From the NCBI GenBank assembly GCA_020632595.1, contig JACKFF010000010.1:95682-159681 (forward strand): 64,000 bases of DNA. Direction: 5' to 3'. A program made the position numbers and the translations under genes. The first letter of the stretch is position 1; every line of letters starts with the position of its first letter. The notes below the pieces were generated by a model. It was not told the DNA's origin and made no database searches. It saw only the letters and a list, made by a program, of their open reading frames with translations. Source of the DNA: Nitrospiraceae bacterium. GTDB lineage: Bacteria; Nitrospirota; Nitrospiria; Nitrospirales; UBA8639. Of the stretch, positions 9,501-18,187 are shown piece after piece.

Positions 9501-9988
9501 AGAAATTGAGTCCCTTCATCCTCGTGAAAATGAGGATCGACCCTGGCTTCCAAGGGATACAGACGAAGGACATGAGCGGCAAAACTATGGAGCGTGGCAA
9601 TTTGCGATTTCTCCAGATCACGCAAGGCGATCCGAACTTTTTCTCTCACATGCTCCGTGGACACCTGATAGCGTTGCTTGAATTCCTCCAGGGCGATGCC
9701 ACCTGATCCCCCAATTCCAGGGTCCGCCTCACAATCAGCCAGTAGCCCATGCAACCGGTCGCGGAGCCGCGCTTTCATTTCATTAGCAGCTTTATTCGTG
9801 AAGGTCAGGGCCAGCATGTCCGTCAAACGTAAGGGGTGTGGCTCCCTCAGAAGCGCATGTATCAGTCGATTCACCAACAACGTCGTTTTGCCCGTCCCGG
9901 CTCCGGCCAGCACGACGACATTGCGATCAAACGTGGTTTCCGCCATGAGTCTCGCATCGGCATCGGGAAGAAGCTCGAGATTACTCAT
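6545..9988 (-). CDS. AddA-type UvrD/REP helicase with C-terminal nuclease domain
   Basis: 1147 residues. An SF1A helicase core has Walker A GAGTGKT (29-35), the motif Ia region LALTFTNKAANEMK, motif II VDEFQDTDPVQYE, motif III VGDPKQSIYAFRRAD and the C-terminal motifs ALTIHKAKGLEFPV-like and LLYVGMTRARERL. The C-terminal 250 residues carry the nuclease signature VGDYKTDH of the PD-(D/E)XK fold. This is the AddA (RexA) arrangement: 3'-5' helicase and nuclease for double-strand break processing. It overlaps the upstream addB-like gene by eight bases, so the two are translationally coupled. The call AddA rather than RecB rests on the AddB-like partner. Confidence 0.92.
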   Translation of the reverse strand: MSNLELLPDADARLMAETTFDRNVVVLAGAGTGKTTLLVNRLIHALLREPHPLRLTDMLALTFTNKAANEMKARLRDRLHGLLADCEADPGIGGSGGIALEEFKQRYQVSTEHVREKVRIALRDLEKSQIATLHSFAAHVLRLYPLEARVDPHFHEDEGTQFLEAFQDAWDAWLEQELGAQGSAHAQWQDLLSHMGLQEIRSFAFSLCQDQISISELDQQVCAEGSSPAFRKWLQRKQHQVRSLLAQYDRAKPRKIEKLLSLAERVFDRVGYGEPSMSLPLSDEEKALVDSIIGKAPVEWDASDFQDARRAVQAAQQLLQVNEVLLGKVLHVLGPFVERVRQGFSAKGWIRFDGLLIRVRDLLRDHPMVREQLKRSYAAIMVDEFQDTDPVQYEILLYLGERPNECGKFWRDIQLMPGKLFIVGDPKQSIYAFRRADIEAFDQVVDKVTHDGGIVCTLLTNFRSDGAILEAVNAVFDRLFIPQANVQPPNVPMAFGRMREPGSGSTGMEICVMANPQGEDEWDAERATRVEAEWLAGWIEEQLLPGSQWIMEKGVRTSLRPGHIAVLLRKFTNAQVYLEALQRHNIPCMADGERHFYRRQEVIDVVNVLRVLDDPTDALALVGILRSSLGGLTDREVMDVMQLGPLDIRQAQKLSAWASSQQSVIQGLFQRLAWLHAQAHRLPIPELLDHLFQQLPLVELAAASNHGEQAVVNVWKLRDLMSEQAAMPSLSFSAWVERLVDSLMTHPSEPEAPLAEETLDAVRVLTIHKAKGLEFPVVILPGLHQKATGLERGAQITFDWISGLYGCTLPPVWNAGQVPLWEKQRIREAAEQRRLLYVGMTRARERLILSGGILPKVGGESFLSLIQGIVEEEVGNPELDIVRVGGVCIPHTVVTPAVLKSWPPPKHHADPEGSGEVMIATPQWDAREIRWQQTSQAEAYLNPSMLHQTKSAPEWGKRGQGSRGTGQRLGILMHRVLQRWNFQNEHEMVQCALLDFCERQLPGQSELDKREMVRELGALFDHFLGSTGYRELQRATILGREVPFAVPWPVGPHESHLPRTRVMEGVMDVVYEIDGEIWVGDYKTDHVSSRTVGQRAETYREQGQAYARAARQCLGPAVKGCKLFFIRLGEVVTVTAETEENMFQHEP

Positions 9989-12900
9989 GGGTGGCCCGTT
10001 GCTTTCGTCCTTGCCGAAATTCTTTCGCCAGGGGAATTCCGTGCGCTCTCACCCACGACGGATGATGCTGCGACCGACAGGCCACCGACCACGGGCAGTC
10101 ACGACAATAGGAACCGGGTAGAACAAAGAACTGTCCGGCGCGTATGCCTTCGATCCAACGACGAATGGCCCGCAATAATTGTTCACCTGTTGGCGTTATC
10201 CAGATCGAACTGTGAAACGATGAAAAGGTGAGAGGTGCAGGATGTAATGGACGGATAAACCGGAATTCCACGGCAAGACTCGCAGAATGTGGCGCCATCA
10301 TTTCTTTGGAATGCTCTCCAGAATGGCCGGATGGGCTTAAGGAAGACATCAGAGAATATAAAGGAGGTTGTAACCGGCGACCACGCAGGGCTTCATTGAC
10401 GAGATCGGGCTCATCTGTTCGAGGCGGCAATCCACCCGAAAATTTATAATCCACAATACGAGTCCTCGGGCCATCGGACTGTCGGTCCACGCGATCCACT
10501 CGTCCATGAATCTTCAGCACGGTCGAGCCTCCCGGCACCTCGCTGACAATTTCACCCTCGGCTCCGATCTCACAATCCACCGGTACCATGGTCTGATCGA
10601 CGTACTCCTGTTGATCATGCTCGATCATCGCACATACCACAGCACCTAATTGCGTCTTCATTTTTTCCCACAGGACCACATACCCTTTTCCATAGTGCGT
10701 CGCATATGTATCGCACACCTGATCAATAATCGAGACGACCAGAGAAGAGAGATGAACGGGCTCTATTGGGGAGACCGGCCATTTATGATCGATAAGATAG
10801 CGATAGACGTGCCGAAGAATGGCATGCCCCAACTCCCCCCAAACCCGACCTGGCATTTCCCGCGAAATGGGCTCTCGTACATTCCGTGTACGCAGAGCAT
10901 GTTCCATCCAATACCGGAAAGGGCATTGGGCATAGCGTTCCAATGCTGTCGGTGACAACCCCCGGGACAAGAGCTCCTGCCAATGAGCGCCTTCCACGGC
11001 CATGATCCCATCAAACGATCCCGCGCCTGTGGACGTTTTTTCAAGAGCAGCCACCGCTTTGAGTCCATGGCGAAACAATTCCCACCAGAACGATGGCTCC
11101 CTAGAATCTATTTGGATCGACCGCCCCTGAAGCAGATACCGCAGGCGCGTTTCCTGTCCGGTCTCTTCACCCGGAGAAAAGTATGGAATCCTTACCCGCT
11201 CAGCCAGACGCAACGGCACACTGATCTCCGACCCGGAACAGTCCGGCACCTCTTTCATGCATTCCGTGAGGAGAGGAGACGGCAGCAGCGGACGCCCTTT
11301 GTGATCAGCACGTTGATAAATAAGATACACCCGGTCACGAGCTGCGTGTCGAAGCAACGCAAATAAGAGAGCTTCTTCATCAAACCCATTCATTTTTTCA
11401 TCAATTTTATATCCAAGACTTTCCGCCAACACCCTTCGATCCCCGTCACGTAAAAATGCATCCTCCCGAACCACACGTGGAAAAACCCGATCATTCATTC
11501 CGAGAATAAACACGGTTCTAAAGGCATGGCCTCGCGCCGCCATCGCATCGAACACCTGCACCCCTAAGAGGCTTTGTCCCGGAATAGGCAGTCTTGTCCC
11601 TTCCAAGGCTCCGCGAAACACCTCCACCCATGCCCCCCACGTCACTGGAGTCCCGACCCGATCCAGTTGCTTTAACTGCGTCATGACCTGTTCAAATGCT
11701 TGTGCAAGACTTGTCGAATGGGCCTGATCCGGCTCTTCCATTTGAGAAGATGGCTCTTCTTGAAGCAAGGAAAGATGTCTATTCACGAGTGCTTCAAACG
11801 CGAGAGTCAGTTCACCAATCGAGCCTGATTCCGGAAGAGCCTGACAATCGGCCACCAGTCGACCCACGACGTCCGCGCACTGTTGTAACGCGACCGACGC
11901 CTCTTCCAGCGGCACTCCGACCTTCCGCTGCCAGTCACCAATGGCTTCCGGGTCATTCGCGACGGCTGCAAGACGTCCCCAATCTTCCCGACCTTGCATA
12001 ACCCGCCAATGACGAATGGCCTGGCTCCAGATGTGCTTGTGTTCATAGGTGGAACGTCCGTTGACCGACAGGCATCGATAATAGGGAGAGGTCACGACAT
12101 TCAGCAGTGCCTGCCAGGGATACCGCTCTTCTCTCAAGCCGGCAATCTGCCACCAAAGCTTGGCGACCGGCTCTTCCAACAGAGGCAGGGTCCCTGTGGT
12201 GCAGAAGGGAATGCGATGCTCCTCAAACACCCGCCGCAGAAATAGCCCATATGGCTCGAGTGTCCTGGCCACCACCCCGATTTCATGAAACGAATGCCCT
12301 GTCGTTTCCACCGCATGCAGAATGGCTTTGCAGGTAAACACCAGCTCCCCCTGGCTCCCAATCACATTTACCACCTGCACGGGGGGCGAGGCGCCCGTCC
12401 CGGTCATTAAGTCGAACGGTTCGTGCCTAACCTCAAGAGGTTGGTACACCACTCCGGCTTTCAATAAATGTCGATCGAGAAATCGTTGGGCAAATTGATA
12501 GGCAGGTTGATCGGTAAGCGGAAAAAACACCTTCACGGAATTCGTGCGTGCCACTTCTTCTAACAGCGAAAGCTGAACTTGCGTGATGTCGTAAAAACCG
12601 TAATAAAAAATCTTCGAGAGTCGGGCAACAAACGGCGACATTCCAACCCAGGGAATCACCGAACTGGCCAAATCTTCCGGCAATCCCACCCCTAATTGTC
12701 GGCTCAAATTCCCGATGGCCTGCTGTAGGTTCAGTAAGCCAGCGAGGCGAGTGCTCGCGATTTCATCGAACAGACCCTCTTCCACCGCATGGAGAGCCAG
12801 GTGTGGCTCAACTTGGGCTTCCAGTAAATCCCGAAGACTCCGCCATACGGCCTTTCTGAGACCTGCTGAACCTTGAAGGCCCGCAAAGGGTCCGACGGTC

Positions 12901-13232
12901 TGCCCGCTCTTTTCCAAAAGTACGGCTAGAAGATATTCATAGAAAAAGTCGCCGACGAGTTCTAAAGAAGACACCCCGGCTTTCAGCGAATCCAATTCCG
13001 CTTGCTCGACATGAAGATGGAGAGCGAACTGGTGGAATGTTAGAACATGGAGATCGAAGAGCGCACAGGAATGCTCGGCGCACAATAACCATTGGAGCCT
13101 CCTGCGCAAGGATCCAGAAGGCACAAGAATGGCGAGCGGCGCGCGGGAATCAGCCGATTTGATCTGCTGGACCGTTTCGACAAGAGCTGATTCGAGGTGA
13201 GGAAAGAATGGACCGCTGACAAGGGTAAACAT
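9981..13232 (-). CDS. AddB-like helicase-nuclease subunit, PD-(D/E)XK with Fe-S cysteines
   Basis: 1083 residues. The N-terminal part is a helicase-like fold without an obvious functional P-loop (AILVPSGSLRRRLQWLL). The C-terminal nuclease begins SPTALERYAQCPFRYW and contains KIHGRVDRVD and RIVDYKFSGG, the PD-(D/E)XK catalytic elements. The cysteine in AQCPF and the late trio CRDCPWSVAC match the four-cysteine [4Fe-4S] staple of AddB. With AddA it should form the dimeric end-resection enzyme used before RecA loading. The 3' end overlaps addA by eight bases. The distant N-terminus makes family naming less secure than for addA. Confidence 0.85.
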   Translation of the reverse strand: MFTLVSGPFFPHLESALVETVQQIKSADSRAPLAILVPSGSLRRRLQWLLCAEHSCALFDLHVLTFHQFALHLHVEQAELDSLKAGVSSLELVGDFFYEYLLAVLLEKSGQTVGPFAGLQGSAGLRKAVWRSLRDLLEAQVEPHLALHAVEEGLFDEIASTRLAGLLNLQQAIGNLSRQLGVGLPEDLASSVIPWVGMSPFVARLSKIFYYGFYDITQVQLSLLEEVARTNSVKVFFPLTDQPAYQFAQRFLDRHLLKAGVVYQPLEVRHEPFDLMTGTGASPPVQVVNVIGSQGELVFTCKAILHAVETTGHSFHEIGVVARTLEPYGLFLRRVFEEHRIPFCTTGTLPLLEEPVAKLWWQIAGLREERYPWQALLNVVTSPYYRCLSVNGRSTYEHKHIWSQAIRHWRVMQGREDWGRLAAVANDPEAIGDWQRKVGVPLEEASVALQQCADVVGRLVADCQALPESGSIGELTLAFEALVNRHLSLLQEEPSSQMEEPDQAHSTSLAQAFEQVMTQLKQLDRVGTPVTWGAWVEVFRGALEGTRLPIPGQSLLGVQVFDAMAARGHAFRTVFILGMNDRVFPRVVREDAFLRDGDRRVLAESLGYKIDEKMNGFDEEALLFALLRHAARDRVYLIYQRADHKGRPLLPSPLLTECMKEVPDCSGSEISVPLRLAERVRIPYFSPGEETGQETRLRYLLQGRSIQIDSREPSFWWELFRHGLKAVAALEKTSTGAGSFDGIMAVEGAHWQELLSRGLSPTALERYAQCPFRYWMEHALRTRNVREPISREMPGRVWGELGHAILRHVYRYLIDHKWPVSPIEPVHLSSLVVSIIDQVCDTYATHYGKGYVVLWEKMKTQLGAVVCAMIEHDQQEYVDQTMVPVDCEIGAEGEIVSEVPGGSTVLKIHGRVDRVDRQSDGPRTRIVDYKFSGGLPPRTDEPDLVNEALRGRRLQPPLYSLMSSLSPSGHSGEHSKEMMAPHSASLAVEFRFIRPLHPAPLTFSSFHSSIWITPTGEQLLRAIRRWIEGIRAGQFFVLPGSYCRDCPWSVACRSQHHPSWVRAHGIPLAKEFRQGRKQRATHE

Positions 13233-13286
13233 CCGGACTTTTAGTTTCGATCGGAGGTAAGGCGAAAAGACCGATCCTGCCGATTG

Positions 13287-13463
13287 CTAGCCGGTTTCTG
13301 GTCCTATGAGTTCCCCATTACAATCAGGGCAACTCCAATCCCCGTCAATCAGGGACATGGGATCCCCACAGAAAGAACATTCCGGTGGAGGACCGGAAGG
13401 GACCCTGGGAAGGACGGGCAACTCAATATCTAATTCAATTTCGTCTTCGTCTTCATTAGGCAT
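13287..13463 (-). CDS. Small acidic zinc-ribbon protein
   Basis: A 58-residue protein beginning MPNEDEDEIELDIELPVLP. The second half has two CxxC pairs, CSFC and CPDC, at residues 29/32 and 45/48, with GD and W between them, typical of a zinc ribbon. The acidic head and proline linker suggest a protein-binding tail. It lies 54 bases before the addB-like gene and after the thioredoxin-like gene on the same strand, so it may be part of that transcription unit. No named family is recognised. Confidence 0.65.
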   Translation of the reverse strand: MPNEDEDEIELDIELPVLPRVPSGPPPECSFCGDPMSLIDGDWSCPDCNGELIGPETG

Positions 13464-13544
13464 ATGAAAACCCCGTTTATCTTACGCGGTCGTTATCTCC
13501 TCAGAATGTGTATGAGGAGTTGTTGTAGAGATGAAATCCTGAGA

Positions 13545-13829
13545 TTAATCCTCAGTTTCCTCTTTTTTAGGTTTTGGCTTCGCCTTCGCTTGCAGCGCTT
13601 TCTCCGCGCTCTCCCGGGGTGGAACCCCGATAAAAGTCAACCGCCCATTGATCAGGGTTGCTGGCACGGCACGAATAGCATGTCGCTCCGCGAGTTCTTG
13701 ACCGGCCTCCGATGTAATATCAATCTCCCGGTAACTAAAACTATATTTGACCCGCATGCCCTTCCACAGCGTTTTTGCATTTGGGCAGGCTGAACAGGAT
13801 TTTGACACCAACAAGGTCACATTCGCCAT
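13545..13829 (-). CDS. Thioredoxin/glutaredoxin-fold protein
   Basis: 94 residues from the ATG at 13829, chosen because GGAGGA lies nine bases upstream; an in-frame GTG three codons earlier overlaps that site. The sequence has a redox-type CxxC early on (SKSCSACPNAKTLW), YREIDIT and the cis-proline segment RAVPATLINGRLTFIG, as in small glutaredoxin-like and thioredoxin_3/5-type proteins. The tail is lysine- and proline-rich (AKPKPKKEETED) and likely disordered. It is cytoplasmic and predicted to reduce or sense protein disulfides. The partner is unknown. Confidence 0.8.
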   Translation of the reverse strand: MANVTLLVSKSCSACPNAKTLWKGMRVKYSFSYREIDITSEAGQELAERHAIRAVPATLINGRLTFIGVPPRESAEKALQAKAKPKPKKEETED

Positions 13830-13977
13830 TGCATTCACTCCTCCGTAATAAACTTCCCAATATGGTCATGTTAGCACTGACGAAAATAGGCGGGCAAGGT
13901 AAACCGAAAAAACCGCAATTCACGTGCCACGAGAGAACAACGTAAAAGAAGACGGCAAGATGGACATGCAGCGCGGC

Positions 13978-14655
13978 TTACATCTTGCGAGGTTCGAGTT
14001 CGATGATGCCTTTGCGAATGGCCAGGATGGCCGCTTGGGTTCGATCAAACACATGCAGTTTATGAAAGATATTGCGGACGTGATTTTTAACGGTCTTTTC
14101 ACTCAGATCCAGGACGTTCGCAATTTCCTTATTTGTTTTTCCATCCGCCACTAATTGCAACACGGTGATTTCACGGTCGGTGAGATCGTGTTCCAAAATT
14201 CCCCGTTTTTTGCCTTTGCCTTCAGACAACAAAGAGAACTCGACCAGAATCTTACTGGCAACCGATGGATGAATAAGAGACTCGCCACGGGCAATAGTCC
14301 GGATAGCAGCCACAATTTGCGCGGAATCACTATCTTTGAGTAAATATCCGGTAGCTCCGGCTCGCACCAGATCAAAAATGTATTGCTGTTCTTCGTACAT
14401 GGTAAGGGCCACCACCCCGATGTGAGGAAATTCCCGTTTAATAATTCGCGTGGCTTCCACCCCCGTCATGCCCGGCATACTAACATCCATGAGAATCACA
14501 TCAGGCATAAGCAGTCGGGTTTGTTCGACGGCCTCTCCTCCATCTTTCGCTTCCCCTACGACCTGGATATCGTCCTTAGTTTCCAGAATCGCGCATAACC
14601 CTTCCCGCACCACACGATGATCATCAACAATGAGGACTTTAGTCGTTTTGGGCAT
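13978..14655 (-). CDS. NarL/FixJ-family response regulator
   Basis: 225 residues. The receiver domain (1-120) has the acidic pocket VDDH, phospho-acceptor aspartate in DVILMDVSMPGMTG, and the K of YLLKDSDS. A LuxR-type helix-turn-helix occupies about 155-220 (LTDREITVLQLVADGKTNKEIANVLDLSEKTVKNHVRNIF). The gene overlaps the 3' end of the upstream histidine kinase gene by 17 bases, so kinase and regulator are an operon and almost certainly cognate. Regulated promoters cannot be inferred from the window. Confidence 0.95.
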   Translation of the reverse strand: MPKTTKVLIVDDHRVVREGLCAILETKDDIQVVGEAKDGGEAVEQTRLLMPDVILMDVSMPGMTGVEATRIIKREFPHIGVVALTMYEEQQYIFDLVRAGATGYLLKDSDSAQIVAAIRTIARGESLIHPSVASKILVEFSLLSEGKGKKRGILEHDLTDREITVLQLVADGKTNKEIANVLDLSEKTVKNHVRNIFHKLHVFDRTQAAILAIRKGIIELEPRKM

Positions 14656-15781
14656 AAGGCACCTTTTCCTTTAATACCAGAGGAATGTAAATTTCAACCT
14701 TCGTGCCGGTGCCGGGTTTCGACACCCACTGCACGTTTCCGCCTAACATTCTCGCCCGTTCCGTCATACTTCTTACTCCGAAATGATCCCATTTTTCAGG
14801 ATTCTGCCCCTCTGCCTTGACGTCAAAACCCTGGCCATTATCTGAGACAGTCGCTTTCAAGACATCTTTCTTGAGTGTGACTTTTACAATCACCTTGGTG
14901 GCTCCGGCATGTTTGGCCACATTGCTTAATGCTTCCTGGACCATGCGAAAAACAAAGACTTTCGCTTTCGGATCAAGTTGAGATTCATCCCCACTCCCTT
15001 CAAACTCCGTCCGTATCCGGTGCTCCCTTTCATAGGCCTTCAGATAGTTTGACAACGCGGGAATAAAGGCTAAATGATCATATTGCCCAGGGCGAAGGTT
15101 ATAGACCACCTCCCTGGCCTCTTGAATGGCATGCTTCAATTGCACGGTCGTCTGATTGAGCATCGTCAAACACTTGTGGGGATCCTCAGCCACCAATTCA
15201 CGAACACGCTCCATCTTCAGGCTTACTCCTACCAGAGTTTGCACCAGACCATCATGGATCTCACAGGCAATGCGCGTGCGCTCCTCATCCACCGCCCCTT
15301 CGGCTTCCTCTTTGACATACAAACGAAACAGCGATTGATACCGGGTGAGGGTATTTTCGATTTCGGCAGAGGCCCGGATTCGGGCTTCAATTAATTGCCA
15401 CATAAACTTGGCGCTCGCGCCTCCCACCAACGCCAAGTGTGGGGCATGCGACTCAAGCAGGGTCTTCTCCACATCCGGATCGCCCGTCACGTCGATCACC
15501 AGATCCACATCTTTGATCTTGAGCAAATCCTGATAGCGGCGAAGGACGGGAATCCCGATTTTTTTAGCGAGACGGACGCCCATGGTGTGCGGACGAATTT
15601 CACTTAAGCCTACCACGGTAACCAAAGGGTCCTCCGCAAAGATTTCCATAAGCGCGGTCCCGCCATGCCCCCCGCCAATAATCGCCACCCGGCTGGAGGT
15701 CACTTTTGACTTTGATCGCCGGGGATTACGTTTGGTGATGCGCGGGGAACGAGGGGAGGGTTTGGGGGATGGCATAGACAC
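14639..15781 (-). CDS. NarX/DegS-type histidine kinase with N-terminal Rossmann domain
   Basis: 380 residues with no membrane segment. After a basic, serine-rich head (1-30), residues 31-135 form a Rossmann-like unit: RVAIIGGGHGG with the glycine loop at 36-41, then DVDLVIDVTGDPDVEKTLL and HLALVGGASAKFMW. A HisKA_3 dimerisation domain follows with H-box EIHDGLVQ (H176). The HATPase domain has N-box VQEALSNVAKHAG, DNGQGFD (D314) and GVRSMTERARMLGG. The kinase should phosphorylate the response regulator encoded immediately downstream. The Rossmann unit in place of PAS or GAF is unusual and suggests sensing of a nucleotide cofactor. The start is GTG at 15781 or the ATG two codons later. Confidence 0.9.
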   Translation of the reverse strand: MSMPSPKPSPRSPRITKRNPRRSKSKVTSSRVAIIGGGHGGTALMEIFAEDPLVTVVGLSEIRPHTMGVRLAKKIGIPVLRRYQDLLKIKDVDLVIDVTGDPDVEKTLLESHAPHLALVGGASAKFMWQLIEARIRASAEIENTLTRYQSLFRLYVKEEAEGAVDEERTRIACEIHDGLVQTLVGVSLKMERVRELVAEDPHKCLTMLNQTTVQLKHAIQEAREVVYNLRPGQYDHLAFIPALSNYLKAYEREHRIRTEFEGSGDESQLDPKAKVFVFRMVQEALSNVAKHAGATKVIVKVTLKKDVLKATVSDNGQGFDVKAEGQNPEKWDHFGVRSMTERARMLGGNVQWVSKPGTGTKVEIYIPLVLKEKVPYAQND

Positions 15782-15901
15782 CCACTTTCATGATCGGAAT
15801 AGGTGGAAGATCTTTTCGAAGAGAAGATCCCTACCCTTGTCACGTTATGACGCGGACAAAACTGGGGGACTCGCTAACCGCCACAGACAAATGAGCATGA
15901 A

Positions 15902-16366
15902 TCAGGACATCCTGCTGTCTTGGGTTAGTGCCCGGATGGTATCCATAAACTGGTCGATGTCTTTAAATTCACGATACACCGAGGCAAATCGAACATACGC
16001 GACGGGATCCAATTCTTTTAAGGCCCGCATGACTTCCTCTCCGACGGTTCGGCTTGGAACTTCTGTTTCTCCAAGGTCCTGAATACGTTTCTCAATCCGA
16101 TCAACTGCCGCACCTAACGCGCCAATACTGACCGGCCGTTTTTCGCAGGCCTTTTTGAGTCCCGCTAAAATTTTTGCCCGATCAAACGGTTCTCGACGAT
16201 TGTCCTTTTTGACCACCATCGGCAAATTTTCTTCGATTCGTTCGTAGGTGGTGAACCGCCGCTTACAGCCTAAACATTCGCGACGGCGCCTGATCACTTC
16301 CCCTTCACGTGCGGTCCGCGAATCAATGACCTTATCTTCTAATTGGTCGCAAAAAGGACATTTCAC
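15902..16366 (-). CDS. nrdR: Transcriptional repressor NrdR
   Basis: 154 residues, the typical NrdR length. The N-terminal zinc ribbon has CPFC and CLGCKRRFTTYE (C3, C6, C31, C34 region), followed by an ATP-cone domain (VVKKDNRREPFDRAKILAGL). NrdR binds dATP/ATP and represses ribonucleotide reductase genes through NrdR boxes. It is the last gene of rplI-glyA-nrdR; glyA ends 45 bases upstream. No nrd genes are in the window, so its targets lie elsewhere. Confidence 0.96.
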   Translation of the reverse strand: MKCPFCDQLEDKVIDSRTAREGEVIRRRRECLGCKRRFTTYERIEENLPMVVKKDNRREPFDRAKILAGLKKACEKRPVSIGALGAAVDRIEKRIQDLGETEVPSRTVGEEVMRALKELDPVAYVRFASVYREFKDIDQFMDTIRALTQDSRMS

Positions 16367-16411
16367 GAAAGAGCAGCCCTTACCTTAAGGATGGAAGGCG
16401 GTGGAGGAAGG

Positions 16412-17674
16412 TTAGTATGGATGAAAGATCGGAAATCGTGAGCACAAGTCTTTGACATCCCGCAGAATCCGTTTATGTAGGGACGCTTCCTGAGAATGCT
16501 GGATGACCTCATCCATCCAGGAAAGAATCTGCTCCATTTCGGGTTTCTGCATGCCACGGGTTGAAACCGTTGGCGTACCAATACGAATGCCGCTGGCGAC
16601 AGCCGGTGGCTTTTCATCAAACGGCACCGCATTTTTATTGACCACAATGCCGGAGGCATTGAGAGCGGCTTCAGCTTCTTTCCCTGTCACGCCTTTAGGT
16701 GTCAGATTCAAGAGGAACAGATGATTTTCGGTCCCACCAGACACCACCCGATATCCCCGCTTCAAAAAGCCATCAGCCAACTCCTTGGCGTTCGCCAGCA
16801 CTTGTTGTTGATAGGTCTTAAAACCAGGAGACAGGGCTTCTTTGAAAGCCACCGCTTTGGCTGCAATGACATGCATGAGCGGACCACCCTGCAGTCCAGG
16901 GAACACCATTTTGTCAACGGCTTTGGCATGTTCTTCTTTGCACATAATCATGCCGGAGCGTGGGCCACGCAACGTTTTGTGGGTCGTGGTGGTGACAAAG
17001 TCAGCATAGGGAACCGGGCTTGGATGCAACCCGACCGCAATCAATCCCGCAATGTGGGCAATATCAACAAGGAGGTAGGCACCAATCGATTTCGCTATCG
17101 CCTGAAAACGAGCGAAGTCAATAATTTTGGAATACGCACTGGCACCGACAACAATCATACGAGGGCGTACTTCCTGAGCCTGCCGTTCTACCACATCATA
17201 ATTGATCTCCTCAGTTTCCCGATCTACTCCATAGGAAAACGCCTGAAACAGTTTTCCTGAAAAACTTACACGGCTGCCGTGAGTAAGATGCCCACCATGG
17301 GCCAGATCCATCCCTAAGATGGTGTCTCCTGTTTTTAGGACCGAAAGATACGCGGCCATATTGGCTTGGGAACCAGAGTGTGGCTGGACATTCACATGCT
17401 CACACCCAAAAATTTCTTTGGCTCTCGCAATGGCTAAATCCTCAACCGCATCCACATGCTGGCATCCGCCATAATATCTCCGGCCGGAATAACCCTCCGC
17501 GTATTTGTTGGTCATCAAACAGCCCTGGGCACCAAGGACCGCGGGACTGGCGTAATTTTCCGACGCGATAAGAACTAAGTTTTCCCGCTGTCTCTTTTCT
17601 TCAGCCCGGATAGCCGCATACACTTCATAATCAGTGTCACGGATCGCTTTGAGTGTTCCGACGGAATGTCTCAT
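16412..17674 (-). CDS. glyA: Serine hydroxymethyltransferase
   Basis: 420 residues of a PLP enzyme that interconverts serine and glycine with tetrahydrofolate. Characteristic segments are LIASENYASPAVL, NKYAEGYSGRRYYGG, the active-site lysine region TTTTHKTLRGPRSG and GTPTVSTRGM. It starts three bases after the rplI stop, indicating operon transcription and probably translational coupling. Sequence and length are normal for a bacterial GlyA. Confidence 0.97.
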   Translation of the reverse strand: MRHSVGTLKAIRDTDYEVYAAIRAEEKRQRENLVLIASENYASPAVLGAQGCLMTNKYAEGYSGRRYYGGCQHVDAVEDLAIARAKEIFGCEHVNVQPHSGSQANMAAYLSVLKTGDTILGMDLAHGGHLTHGSRVSFSGKLFQAFSYGVDRETEEINYDVVERQAQEVRPRMIVVGASAYSKIIDFARFQAIAKSIGAYLLVDIAHIAGLIAVGLHPSPVPYADFVTTTTHKTLRGPRSGMIMCKEEHAKAVDKMVFPGLQGGPLMHVIAAKAVAFKEALSPGFKTYQQQVLANAKELADGFLKRGYRVVSGGTENHLFLLNLTPKGVTGKEAEAALNASGIVVNKNAVPFDEKPPAVASGIRIGTPTVSTRGMQKPEMEQILSWMDEVIQHSQEASLHKRILRDVKDLCSRFPIFHPY

Positions 17675-17677
17675 CGC

Positions 17678-18187
17678 TTACTCGACAACCGCTTCGTCGG
17701 CCTGATCTTTTTCTGATCCCCCTTCAGGGGTAGCCTCTTCTGCAGCTTTCTTCACAAGGGTCACATTAATCTTGGGAACCACATCCCGGTGAAGCTTGAT
17801 GGCAACCGAAAAGGTCCCTAGCTCCTTGAGAGGCTGTGGCAAGTGAATTTTCCTTCGGTCCACCTCCACGCCTTGAGCCGCCAATCGTTCCGCCACATCT
17901 TTGGATGTCACAGACCCGAACAGCTTATCGTCTTTTCCGGTCTGCACTTCAAACGTCAGGGAGATTTTTGACAGGGTTTTTCCGGACTCGCCTAGAACCT
18001 CCAATTCTTTTTTGGCCTTTTGGTCAATCTGCCGCTTGATATGCTGCAACAATTTAACCTGTCGCTCTTCAGCTACGACAGCTTTTTTCCTCGGGAGTAA
18101 ATAGTTCCGTGCATACCCTTTTGTCACCGTCAATACATCTCCCAAATACCCTAAACCTTCTACATTTTCCTGCAAAATAACCTTCAT
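17678..18187 (-). CDS. rplI: 50S ribosomal protein L9
   Basis: 169 residues, slightly longer than the usual 148-150. The N-terminal RNA-binding domain is classical (MKVILQENVEGLGYLGDVLTVTKGYARNYLLPRKKA), followed by the long connecting helix and the C-terminal domain (KLFGSVTSKDVAERLAAQG). About 20 extra acidic residues (EATPEGGSEKDQADEAVVE) extend the tail. It is first in rplI-glyA-nrdR, with AAGGAGA upstream of ATG. The usual rpsF-ssb-rpsR genes are not next to it. Confidence 0.97.
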   Translation of the reverse strand: MKVILQENVEGLGYLGDVLTVTKGYARNYLLPRKKAVVAEERQVKLLQHIKRQIDQKAKKELEVLGESGKTLSKISLTFEVQTGKDDKLFGSVTSKDVAERLAAQGVEVDRRKIHLPQPLKELGTFSVAIKLHRDVVPKINVTLVKKAAEEATPEGGSEKDQADEAVVE

